In this document: one piece after another, positions 25,690-35,699 of the stretch
Layout of the letters: every line of letters starts with the position of its first letter
How positions within the stretch are numbered: position 1 is the stretch's first letter
Source: Holacanthus passer
Taxonomy: Eukaryota > Chordata > Actinopteri > Pomacanthidae
Assembly: GCA_025331565.1 (NCBI GenBank)
Contig: JAFREQ010000046.1
Coordinates: forward strand, 1,862,501-1,926,500
Reading direction: 5' to 3'
DNA: 64,000 nucleotides
The notes under the pieces: model-generated
What the model was told of the DNA's origin: nothing
Database searches by the model: none
The model's input: the letters and a program-made list of their open reading frames with translations, nothing else
Program-made: the position numbers and the translations under genes

Positions 25690-26290
25690 TGCAAAGTAAC
25701 TAAGTATATTTACTCAAGTACTCTATAATTTTAGCATACTTGTACTTTTATTTTAAGCCACTGAGTACTTTATACTGTATAGATGTACTTTTTACTGCAC
25801 TACATTTATCTGACAACTGTAGTTACTTTCCAGATTCAGATTAACAATACAAAATATAATCAACAAATAAAATATGATCATATCATATCAATAAAACTTT
25901 ATTGATCCACAGGGGCAAATTGACAAGCTACCAAACACTATGTAAAGTAATTTAGATCATATACAGGTAGAACTATATTACAGTTAGTACCAACTTTATC
26001 AGCTGCAACATTAAAGTGATGAACACATGAATGCATGAATAATTTTAATCCAATAATAGATGTTTTTCTGAAATGTGCTTTTCTGTAAAATGAGTATTTT
26101 CGCTTTGGTTACTTTAAGTTCACCTCAGTTTACGTTGATGCTAATACTTGTACTTTTACTTGAGACAAACTTTTACTTTAGGTACTTCAAGTTTACTACT
26201 TTAAGTTCGCTATACTTTGATGCTAACACTTGTACTTTTACCCAGGTCAGACTTTACCTGCAGTACTTGTACTTGTAGCAGAGTACTTGT
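25690..26290. repeat. TACTYAAGTA-type dispersed repeat cluster
   Basis: Repeated words such as TTTACTCAAGTACT, TTGTACTTTTACTT and GTACTTGTACTTGTAGC cover most of this stretch. A LINE-tail fragment (CTTTATTGATCCACAGGGGC) sits at about 25895-25920. The same family recurs at about 12.5, 24.3, 28.9, 29.1, 47.4-47.55, 48.5 and 57.03 kb. Confidence 0.75.
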
Positions 26291-26500
26291 ACAGTGCAGT
26301 ATTGGTGGGTTTTGTGCAGTAAAAGTTGTTCTTCCTTCTTCCAGCTCTGGAGCCAGTTTCAGTGTTTGAACTGTCAGGAAACAAACGAGCTTCTTTTCTT
26401 TCTCTCTCTCTTTTCTTTCTTTCTTCTCTTTTCTCTCAGCAGCAGTTTGAGCCACTTTTTTCACCCGGTGAATTAAACATTTTCCATTTGTGTCTCTTAC

Positions 26501-26530
26501 CTTTTCTTTCCTGCTTCTTTGCTTTTCCAT
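26501..26530 (-). CDS. ttc28: Candidate ttc28 first coding exon
   Basis: The ATG at 26530 opens ten codons (MEKQRSRKEK) that end AAAAG at 26501, followed by a consensus donor GTAAGAG. The exon is phase 0, matching the phase 0 acceptor of the ttc28 exon at 19841, and the joined frame stays open. The basic Arg/Ser-rich start followed by SLFG resembles the mammalian N terminus, where an Arg-rich segment precedes PLFG. The sequence just upstream (26560-26790) is GC-rich like a CpG promoter. Linkage to ttc28 is inference from phase, orientation and order. An unrelated gene could own this exon. Confidence 0.5.
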
Positions 26531-26830
26531 CCTGTTAAAATCCGCCTCAGCAGCTTCAGACTTTCATCCCGCGGCGGCAGGAAACGAACCGAACACACGA
26601 ACCGGACCGACGGACTTTAACCGTCGATGAAACGGAACAGTTCGATCCTCCACAGTCGCAGAGTCCGGAGGAGCAGCGCCATGTTCCCGCAGCGGATCTG
26701 AGCCCGCGGCGGAGCTCCGGTCCGGAGGGAGGCGGAGATCCAGCCGGAGTCCAGCCGGCTTCGGTTACTTAACGTGACATCAGAGAGGCGTTCAGTTACC
26801 GGACAGACATTCAACACCGGAGTTGTTAAT
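26531..26830 (-). promoter_or_regulatory. GC-rich promoter and 5'UTR with upstream ORF
   Basis: Relative to its AT-rich surroundings, 26560-26790 is dense in CpG. In the minus-strand transcript a short upstream ORF begins with ATG at 26682 (MALLLRTLRLWRIELFRFIDG, then TAA) and ends before the candidate coding ATG at 26530. No TATA box is evident, which fits a CpG-type housekeeping promoter. Confidence 0.5.
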
Positions 26831-28490
26831 GTGCAGGAGACACGATGCTTTTATTGTGGAAGAAATGATGACAGTTAATCGTGTTTTTAATTTTTATTAT
26901 GTTAACAAACAAAACAATAAATAATAAACAGCAGGATTTTAAATAACCAGTTCCACTGTTTAGGAAACGTGTTCACTTTAATTTGAAAGACTCATTTTTG
27001 TGTCTGAAATATGAAGCTACACTCATGTTAGCTTAGCTTAGCATACAGACTGTAAACAGGGGGAAACAGCTAGCAGCTCTGTCCGAGGCTAACAGCTAAC
27101 AGCAACTCTAAAGCTAGTTAACACATTATATCTCCTTACATCGTGTTTGTCCACTGTGTTTAACTGTGAAAAGAATAATTTGTGGTTTTACTGGATGTTA
27201 TGTAAATATGGTGAATGTTGCCTCATTCTTTATGCTAAGCTAGGCTAACTGGCTGCTAGCTCTTGGCTTTCTAGCAGAGAGTTAAATGAGAAGATTGATA
27301 TTACTCCCATGTCTTTATGATAAAACTGAGGCTACAGCCACAAAGTAATTAAATTAGTTTAGCAGGAAGACTGGAAACAGCTAGCTAACGTGGCTCTGTC
27401 ACCCACCAGTAGCTTTAAAACTGAAGTTTGTTTAATCTGTAAAATCATGGTGTAAAAATAACAGTTAATATAGGCTCTTTTTTTAACCTTCAGACAGAAT
27501 CAAGTTAGATTTTTTTCCAGTGTTTCTGCTAAGCTAAGCTAACCATTTCCTGACTCTTCTTATCGCATACGCATATTTCTCAAAATGTCAACCTGCTTAA
27601 TCAGTTATATTTTTCCTTTTCACATCATAGACCAAATATTTCACTGTTTTATATACAAATATTTACATTTTTTTCCTTTTCTTTTCAAATGCTAAGCTAA
27701 TAACATAATACACAGAACAAATATTTACAGAAACACCGAGAACTGAAGCCTCAATAACAGTGAGGCCTTTAATCATGAGCCTCCTGATGTATTGATGCAT
27801 TAAAAGGTAATTTATGACCTTCTTCATGTTATTATCTCGAGGAAAACCGAAACTCAACAGACCTTCAGACAAAGACTAACAGTCTGTAGCCATGCTGGCA
27901 GCTAATGAGGCTGCACAGTGGTGCTTTAAGCTAAATGCTAACAGCATGCTAAAGTTAATATGTACACCATCTTGGTTTAGCATGTTAGCATGCTAACATT
28001 TAATAATTAGCACCCAACACAGAGTACAGCTGAGTCTGAACAGAACATTGTTACTTTTGCAGGTTTTTCCTAAAAAGTTTGTTACAACAATTCGGTCAAA
28101 ACTGAGATCCACCACATCTTGTATGTCAACAACATAAATACATAATACTACAATAGTGCATGGAGACCTAAGAGTTCAATGTTAAATGAATAAATAAGAC
28201 ATGATAAAATAATATGAAATGTGTTATATGACCATAAAGTTGTCATTGTTTTAAAACCTGGCTTATTATTATGAAATATTTCCTTCATCCTGATTCATTT
28301 CAATTTATTGATATTATTGAAAGCCATTTTTATTACATTCCAGCCATTTTTATTTAATTTCAAACTTTTTTCCAAAGTCTGTTTTGACATATTAACATAA
28401 AAATATGTAAATAAATCAGAATTGTCCACATAAGTAAATTTGCCCCGTTTACTTTGTTTGACAGACAGGGGTCAGATTATTTCAGTTTCA
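26831..28490. repeat. Intergenic stretch dominated by TTAGCTTAGC-family repeats
   Basis: No gene is seen between the putative ttc28 promoter and the pla2g3 3' end. Copies of the GCTAAGCTAA / AGACTGGAAACAGCTAGC family lie at 27026-27110, 27228-27300, 27356-27410 and 27515-27550, with GCTAACAGCATGCTAAA-type words at about 27930-28000. The remainder is AT-rich and featureless. Confidence 0.65.
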
Positions 28491-28497
28491 GGGATAT

Positions 28498-28578
28498 TTA
28501 TTTTAGCTGTATTTATTGATATGATGTCTTATTTATCTGTTTAATACTGAACTCTCTGACCCTCCATACTGTTCACAT
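28498..28578 (-). terminator. pla2g3: pla2g3 3'UTR and polyadenylation signals
   Basis: Two AATAAA hexamers on the minus strand lie at 28512-28517 and 28497-28502, about 60-80 nt past the stop codon at 28579. This gives a short 3'UTR. Confidence 0.6.
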
Positions 28579-31500
28579 TCAGACGAGCTCTGTTTGTCTC
28601 ACTGCAGGCTCATCTTGACCTTGGTTTCTGGTCTTGTTGAGTTTGTTTCGGATCATCCTCAGACACAGTTTATGAAGTCTCACACCTCTGTCTTTTCTCT
28701 TAGCTCTCCCGGTGTTTGGCCTCCTGACCTGCAGTTTGACGGCCTGTAGATGGCGCTGCTCCTCCATGTCTGCTCTGCTCCTCTGGTCCAGCAGAGGAAG
28801 CTTCACCAGAGCTGCTGTGCAGCTGTTGAACAAAAGCAAAGGTGGGTTTGTGATGCTACAATTGACCAAGTACATTTACTCAAGTGCTGTATTTGAGGCA
28901 GGTGTTGAGGCCCCAATATTTCTCAAACAAGAGAACAAAAAAGTAAAACATATTTGTTCAAACTAGCGCCACCTGGAGGCTCCAACAGGAAAATGCTGCT
29001 CTAACATTGATGCATCAGGATCAACAATCTGATAATGTGACAGAGAATCAGACACAGGAGACGTTTTACTGCAGAACGAGGACTTTCACTGCTGATAATC
29101 AAAGTACATGTTGCTGATAATACTTCTGTACATTTACATACTTGAAGTCATGTGAGTACATCTATGTGTCTGTTTGTTGACTTACGTCTTGCCTGCTGTG
29201 CAGTCCTGTGGCAGGAAGCAGGACTGGGACACTCGTCTCAGCAGACGAGCCTGCACTTCGGTCAGTTGTCTCTGTTTAGCCAAAGTCTGGAATAATCTGG
29301 CAGGACAGACAAACACGTCAGAGACCAACAGACATGCCAAAAAAAACCCAAAAAACAAAACCAGACACAGCAGATGAACAGAGCAGCAAAGCAAAAAGAA
29401 CATGTGTGCAAACATGAGATTATGATAATGTCCGAGACCATCGTGTCATTTCTGAGCAGATTCAGAGAACGGCTACACCTTATGTAACAGTGTGACTCTG
29501 AATGTATGCTCCTGCCCTACTTCTGTGTTACATCACACCATGTCTGCCTTGTCTTATTTGCTATACGCAGAAATAAAGGTGAGTGTACCATTATCACAGT
29601 GTCTGTTTATACTCAAATAACACACTGTAAATATTGACTCTGGCGGTTCAGTAAATTTGTGTAATCAACATCCTGTGTGACACATCCCCTTGTCATTGAA
29701 TTGATCAGGAGCTCCTGACAATGCAATGTGTAGTTTAGGCAAAAATCTAAATCTAAATCTTCCTGATTTGTATTCGCTGGCCTGTCTGTTCACCTGGTGG
29801 TGCAGTTGCAGTGGTACAGCGTGGTGGCCTCTGGGTTGTGGAGGCCATGTCTGCTCTGCTGGGGAAGGATCTTGTTCGTGCACTCATCCAGATCCTTGTA
29901 GACAGAACAGGGCAGCTGCTTCTCTGTGGAAACATTCAGGTCTGTTACTGTCGTGCAGAAATATAAGCTGATACAATGTGGAGAGGTTAAATACCTGTCA
30001 TATCAGTGTCTGGCTGCTTTCTGGTGGACAAAGTGTTCTCCAGGTCGTCTCTGCTCTCAGGTCCTGTAGGTGCGACTGTGGAGGTGGAGGTGGTGACGTT
30101 GGTCCCAGGGCTGATGGAGGCAGAGGGGGAACCCGTTGAAGATGTGGGGACTGTGGATGCTGCTGCAGTGACGGAGAAGAGCTGCGACGTGTTGCTCTTC
30201 AGCAGTTCTGTGTGTTCGGTGGTGTTGAGGATGGAGCTGGTGCCGTTCATGCTGACCTCTGTTGGATTTGGAGACTCGTACAGGGTCGGTGGATAGACCT
30301 CAGCATACAGAGCCATTTTAGTCTCTTTACACCTGTAAGTCACAACAGAGGTTCAAATAATCAAAATGTTGTAAAGGACTAGTTTGACATTTTGGGAAAT
30401 ACTCTTATTTGCTTTAGGACCAAGAGTTAATGAGAAGATGAAACCTGCAGCTGGTTAGCTTAGCTTAGCATAAAGACTGCATACAGGGGGAAGCAGCTAA
30501 ATCTAAAGTTCACTAATAAACATAATTGTGTCCCCATGCTTCCTGTCTTTCTGTTAAACTATGCTAATCACCTGCTGGCTCCTGCTGGTACTGCTGGCTC
30601 TAGCTTCATATTCACCAAAATCACCAAAGTCAGTAGGATTCATCCTCTGGGGACCATGAATGTGTGTAGAAATCTTCATGGTTATTCATCTAATAGTCAA
30701 GATATTTTAGTCTGAACCAAAGTGGGACACACAACACACACGCAACACAGTGTCAGTAAATAAATCAGAGCGTCACTTACATTCCAAACCAGTTTCTCTG
30801 TGTACACTGGAGTCGGTGGGAGAACTCAAAGCAGTGCATCTTCAGCAGGTTGAAGAAGGTGTATCCCACCACATCAGATATGCTGTCCTTCGCCTTCATC
30901 AGACAACTGTGGAACCTGTTAACATGCATCAAGAAAACACAGTAAATCAGCTGATGTGAGCTGGATGTCATTCAGAGAAGGTGGTTAAAGTTTTAGATTC
31001 CTACTTTTTGTCACAGTCACAGTGAGACATGGTGAAGATGTTGCTGTTGAAGACACCAAACTCTGAGTGAAAGGACAGGATGGTGTGTTTGCACTGGTCG
31101 TGTTCACGGCAGCAGCCGTCTGTCTCTGCAAACACTCCTGCAGGAGATAAAGGCAGAGCGTCACGGTGGAGATAAAGACTATTATCACAACATGACCGTG
31201 TTTCATTCCAGTCTGAGGAAATAACTAAGAAAAAGTTCCTTCGTCTTGAGTCTTTACCAACAGCATTTCTTTTACATTGACTTACTGTACATAGGGTCCA
31301 ATGAGTTTGAAGCTTCACCTACACTTAGGACTAATAGTCAGGATATCTTCAGAGTCTCTCAAATTTATGGACTAAATCTCTGAGAGCCAATTTATGTTTT
31401 TATAAAACTGCATGAAAAATTCTCACCAACAACACAAACACGGCTGAAAAAACAAGGTCAGACTCAAACTGGCCATGCCCTTAATTTTGCATAATTTTAA

Positions 31501-32745
31501 GCCTTAATATAATTTAAATGAGTGAGTTATATAACAGTTCAACCCTGTACAGTCGTCATGAACAGGGAAATTAACTACAGAGACTGAAACCGTTTTTTGT
31601 ACCAGGCTGTAAACGTGTTTATTTCTGATGTCAATTTGGGCATTGGTCTGTGGGGATTGACTCGCTTTTGGAGCCAGCCTCATGTGGCCATTTGAGGAAC
31701 TGTGGTTTATGGCACTTTTGCATTGGCCTTCATGACCTGTGAATTGTGAATTTCCCCACTGTGGGACGAATAAAGGTTCATCTTATCTTACATGAGGTGA
31801 TTTTTTTGTTCATACACTGTGAACATGCAGTATAACACAGAATGTATTGCCTTTAAATATTATATAGCTTTTGTGTGATTTTATAAAACTCTACAAAAGT
31901 GGTTCCCAACTGTTTGAGCTCGTGACGGCTTAATATGAAATGACTTGTGACCCCAAATCACATTTTATGGCCTGTGATTGAACATGAACCATTCAACCAG
32001 CGAGTGATTTACTTCTGAAGAGTCAAGTCAAGTAAATTGTAATTATAATCTCAAAATCACAAATCAAGTCTTAACATAGTCTAGCCTGTATTTCACAGGT
32101 ACAAAGTAAATCTTGACAACTTCTCCGCTTCCCTTCATGATAAAAAAGGATCATAATAAACTTAAGAATAAATCTGGAGCCAAAAAAGTTCATTCATATA
32201 GTTGAGAATAAAACCAACCTACCCAGGTCTGCATATGACGGAGCCTTGTTTCCAGAGCCACACCACAGGGTCCCAGGGACAATGAAGCCTCTCTTCACCC
32301 TCTGATGGGCCCTGACCTCTGACCTCCCAGCCTCACCTGGAGGACTCAGAGCGGGTGAGCTGACGCTCCTCACCGGCCTGCCCGCTGGGGGGGCCGCAGG
32401 GACGCACAGATCCTCCCCCTCAAACAAGGATCCGACATCCAGACTCTCACCTGGTCGCTCTGAGAACAGGTGAGCTCGCTCCTCGCACAGGCGCAGATAG
32501 TCCCGGATCACCGCCGCGTCGTCGCTCCACGCGCAGCCGAGCGGAGCGCGCGGCCCGGACCAGGAGCTGTGGTAGAGCCGCAGGGCTGCGGGGGCCGGCC
32601 AGGGGGCGCTGCGGAGGAAGAGCAGGTGCACCTCACCTGAGGACGCAACTGTGGTCCAGGTGCAGAGGAACGAGGCTCCGGCAGGCGTCCAGGTGAGCAG
32701 CGAGGATGTGAACATGAGAGAAACCAGAGCAGCCACCTGCGACAT
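28579..32745 (-). CDS. pla2g3: Group III secreted phospholipase A2, 7 coding exons
   Basis: Coding exons are 32745-32223, 31137-31005, 30915-30781, 30332-29995, 29941-29794, 29296-29186 and 28822-28579. All introns are GT-AG, and the phases (1,2,2,1,2,2) join into 543 codons; the human protein is about 509. The product hydrolyses the sn-2 ester of phospholipids outside the cell or in the secretory/lysosomal path. Residues 1-24 form a signal peptide, and R-V-K-R at 149-152 is a furin-type site before the catalytic domain. WCGSGN at 161-166 is the Ca loop. CCREHDQC at 183-190 carries catalytic His187 with Asp188, and SHCDCD at 212-217 follows. Exon 4 encodes a Ser/Thr-rich, mucin-like linker (about 270-376). 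Exon 5 carries the Cys-rich YHCNCT motif of the vertebrate C-terminal extension. Exon 7 is strongly basic. The fold is that of the bee-venom-type PLA2 family. Human PLA2G3 also combines an N-terminal extension, catalytic core and C-terminal extension. The gene appears intact. Confidence 0.96.
28956..29023. repeat. 68-bp repeat, copy 1 (pla2g3 intron 6)
   Basis: Differs at a single position from 56953-57020. It begins GTTCAAACTAGCGCCACC and ends GATGCATCAGGATCA. Confidence 0.95.
30365..30725. repeat. Two dispersed repeats inside pla2g3 intron 3
   Basis: 30372-30610 starts with GGACTAGTTTGACATTTTGG and carries TTAGCTTAGCATAAAGACTG (TTAGCTTAGC family). 30610-30725 carries ATTCATCCTCTGGGGACC and belongs to the CACCAAAGTCATT family. 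The first begins 33 bp upstream of exon 4 in the direction of transcription and may contain branch-point sequence. Confidence 0.75.
31735..31795 (+). mobile_element. LINE 3' tail fragment
   Basis: The text CCCCACTGTGGGACGAATAA followed by AGGTTCATCTTATCTTA is the characteristic 3' end of a fish non-LTR retroelement. It lies in pla2g3 intron 1. Confidence 0.55.
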
Positions 32746-32930
32746 GGTGCTTCCGGATCAGCTTCAAAATAAAAAAGACAAAAGAATGAATGTGGAACAG
32801 CTGAGTGGTTCACTCTCTGAGGACTGATGGCAGACTGACAGACTGCACAGGATTTACAATCAACACAGCATCCAGAGCAGCAGCAGTCACGTGACCTGTC
32901 AGAGAAGTTTAACATCAGTCTGTCGCCCCC
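32746..32930 (-). promoter_or_regulatory. pla2g3: pla2g3 5'UTR/promoter with a CLEAR-type E-box
   Basis: Upstream of the ATG at 32745 is a stretch read TTTTGTCTTTTTTATTTTGAAG on the minus strand, which could be a 5'UTR splice acceptor or simply a T-rich leader. At 32886-32895 is GTCACGTGAC, an exact 10-bp palindrome identical to the CLEAR element bound by TFEB/MiT factors, about 140 bp from the start codon. The transcription start was not located. Confidence 0.45.
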
Positions 32931-33104
32931 TGTCTGTCTGTCTGTCTATCTATATCTGTCTGTCTGTGTCTGTATCTGTTTGTCTCTCTCTCTGTCTGTC
33001 TGTCTGTCTATATCTGTCTGTGTCTGTATCTGTTTGTCTCTCTCTCTGTCCGTCTGTCTGTCTATATCTGTCTGTCTATATATGTTTGTCTGTCTGTATC
33101 TGTT

Positions 33105-33171
<67 letters not shown>
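32931..33171. repeat. CTGT/CTAT and CT microsatellite cluster
   Basis: Irregular TGTC/TATC units (32933-33115) run into a perfect CT run (about 33113-33165). It lies immediately upstream of the pla2g3 promoter. Confidence 0.95.
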
Positions 33172-33172
<1 letters not shown>

Positions 33173-33394
33173 GCCCCTCAGTGACTCTGACCATGACATA
33201 TTGATTCAGTCTGTAATGTGACCTGTGGCTTTGTAACAGAACAGATTTGGTAGCTTCTGGACATCGAACAGTGGAGAAACATAATGCAGAAAATATCATT
33301 TGAGTTTTTAAAAATAAAAAGTTTTGAGAAATTTAAACATTCAACAGGTCATAATTCTTGCTGTAGCAGTTAAGGCAGATTAGATATTTAATGA

Positions 33395-33615
33395 AGGTTA
33401 AAACTATGAATTCCTACATTTTGTCTCAGTCACAGTGAGACACAGTGAAGATGTTGATAAAGATGTTGGTGTGTGTTTGAGCTGCTCGTCTTCACGGCTG
33501 CTCGGTTTCTTCATTCAGATTACGACCACAACCTGATCACAGTCTCATTCCAGTCTGATGAAATAACCTCATTCACCAACAGCATTTCTAATGTGTTTAC
33601 ATGGACTTAATGCAC
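33395..33615 (-). pseudogene. Decayed copy of pla2g3 exon 2 with flanking intron
   Basis: This stretch aligns with 30990-31295, that is exon 2 of pla2g3 (31005-31137) and part of the intron before it. Shared blocks in order on the plus strand include CAGTCACAGTGAGACA, GTGAAGATGTTG, TGGTGTGT, TTCACGG, CATTCCAGTCTGA, GAAATAAC and ACCAACAGCATTTCT. In the copy the codon for the second Cys of the SHCDCD motif has become TGA. The codon for the catalytic His reads GAC (Asp), and about 23 bp are missing in the middle. No other exon of the copy was found. It is a non-functional remnant of a local tandem duplication 5' of the intact gene. Confidence 0.8.
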
Positions 33616-34829
33616 ATGGAGTTGCATTATGGGAAAACTGTTCAATAATCTCTTCTGTTAGGTCTCAGTGATTCACACAGTGTGTAAATAAAAAAATTTA
33701 AAGTAACAGCAAAGGTTTCTCATGTAACATCAACAGATTAAGAGCAAAATCTTTCTGACATTTACTTGGTCAATTAATCATTTGGTCCATTAATAATACA
33801 AATAAATAACACAAATGTTTAGTTGGTCTGAATTTGGTCTGGACTATGATTATTAAAGAATAACAGTAAAAGGGTTTGATGACATGACATGAAGGTCACT
33901 GATGAAATCTGAAGCCAGGAGGATTTTGCCCTTTAAAGGGAAACTGATTATGGAATAAAGATAAACAGAAAGAATCGAGCTGATCAGACGTCTGTCACTG
34001 CTCCTCATCTCTGCTGCAGGTGACAACATAACACACCTGAATGTCTGACATCGCTTTATTTTCATTGTGGGTAATGAAGTTTTGATAAAGAAGAAGACTG
34101 TGTGGAAAAAAATAGATAGTATATAAGAGTATGTGTAATGTATATAAGGTGTATGTATAGAAAGAAATGTATATAAGTTATATCTGCTGCGTCAAGTTGA
34201 TGCCTACAACACTGCACCTTTAGCCACTGCTTCACACTCCGTACCAACACTGTCCACTTATGACCCCTGATCGCAGGTTATTATGAGTTATGAACAGTTC
34301 AACCAATTTTTCATTAATGCAAGAGAAAAATATTGCTGCTGGTCCATCAGGACAAACACCTGCTTCCTGTGTGTCACATCATTTTACACCAAGTTGTTTT
34401 TTCAAAGTACAACTGTTTTCATTATTTTTCTCTGACAAAATTTTCACAGTCAAAATCCTGCCCTTCACACTCTCTCTGTTCTGCTGTCTGCAGGTCTCGG
34501 GGTTAAGTCGGATCAGTTGTAGTGATTGTTCTTTTTTTGTCAAATGTAAATGTTTGACTTCCTGTCAGGTCTGTTTTTTGATTTATCTTCGTATACAACC
34601 TCACTACTGATAAGTGTCTTAAATTCAAAGACAGACTTTTCCGAGTGTAAACTTTTACCCACATGGACAGAAGGCGAGCTTTATCAAGAGAGGTCAAAGT
34701 TCACAAAATTCTCGGCTGCGTGTCTGTCTGCGCTGATTGGTTCAAACCTCGGCTGATTCAGACAAAGTTTTCTGCCATGTCACAACACACATGGAGCCGG
34801 CGGAAGAGCAAAGGAGGTGCCATGATGTC
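33616..34829. other. Intergenic sequence between pla2g3 and rph3a
   Basis: No exon was supported. It is AT-rich, and the ORFs here have no recognisable protein character. Confidence 0.6.
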
Positions 34830-35699
34830 TTTATTTATTAGCCACGTGTGTGCTACAATATGAGTTCAGACATGCATCAGTACGAAGACAGAGAGCAAAG
34901 CTGAAAACACTTGTGCAGATCTGATAACATTCAGATTAGTAATCACATCTGTCTCTTTCTGGAATTGTGCATAATCGAATTTGTTCTTCATCATAAAATA
35001 TCATGCAGAAGCATTTTAGGCTTTTGAATTTGTCCAGACGACAAACAGAGAGCTCACACATGCACAGGTGAAGGTGACGTAGTGACGGTGGAGATAAACA
35101 TGTCTGTATCAAAAAGCAAACACATTTCACATCAACCAAACCAAACATGTATCAGTGTCCCATTTAATATTTAACGTATGCATGATGCACAGTGTTTAGA
35201 ACAAGAACACCAGTAAAATGAATGTTTTGGTGTTGCAAGCACTCGAACAACGTGGTCCCATAGATCAGCTGATAACACCTTACATGAACTCATATGACAC
35301 AGATCGACGGGGGAAAGAGGTCAGAGAAAACTGGGAATTCCCTCAGTTGGGTCTGAACGTGGAGGCACACGTCGTTACAACATCCCATCTTAATGATAAT
35401 GATTACAAGGGTTTTATCTGCTCCATAAAATATGATTATTTAAGCTTTATTTACTTTATGATACAGTTGATGATATGATATGAAAATGAGAGTTAGTGAT
35501 CACTCCTCATTACAAAGAGCCTGAGGTCAACATCCATGTTGGTCACCTGAAGACTGTTGGAAATGCAGCTCGCACACTTCACTTTGGGACAAACTACATA
35601 AAAGCAAGAGGATAATATCCGTCTACCCGAGCTCACTACGAGACAATATTCTACAGGGAAACGATGGAGAAAGAAAATACACAGAAGAGGGGAAGAGGC
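34830..35699 (-). terminator. rph3a: rph3a 3'UTR with polyadenylation signals
   Basis: After the rph3a stop codon at 35702-35700, the minus strand has an AATAAA at 35451-35446 and an overlapping pair (AATAAATAAA) at 34839-34830. This gives 3'UTRs of about 0.27 or 0.88 kb. Which site is used cannot be told from sequence. Confidence 0.5.

Larger units (their letters stand above)
19842..26500. other. Probable ttc28 intron 1
   Basis: No coding exon was found between the ttc28 exon at 19841 and the candidate first exon at 26501. The stretch contains a small CA array (20538-20558), a dispersed-repeat region near 22.9-23.35 kb, a possible LTR remnant (22440-22745), a MITE-like element (23729-24227), CA arrays at 24.4-24.57 kb, a LINE tail with a TA array (25285-25590) and TACTYAAGTA-type repeats at 25.69-26.29 kb. 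Confidence 0.55.
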
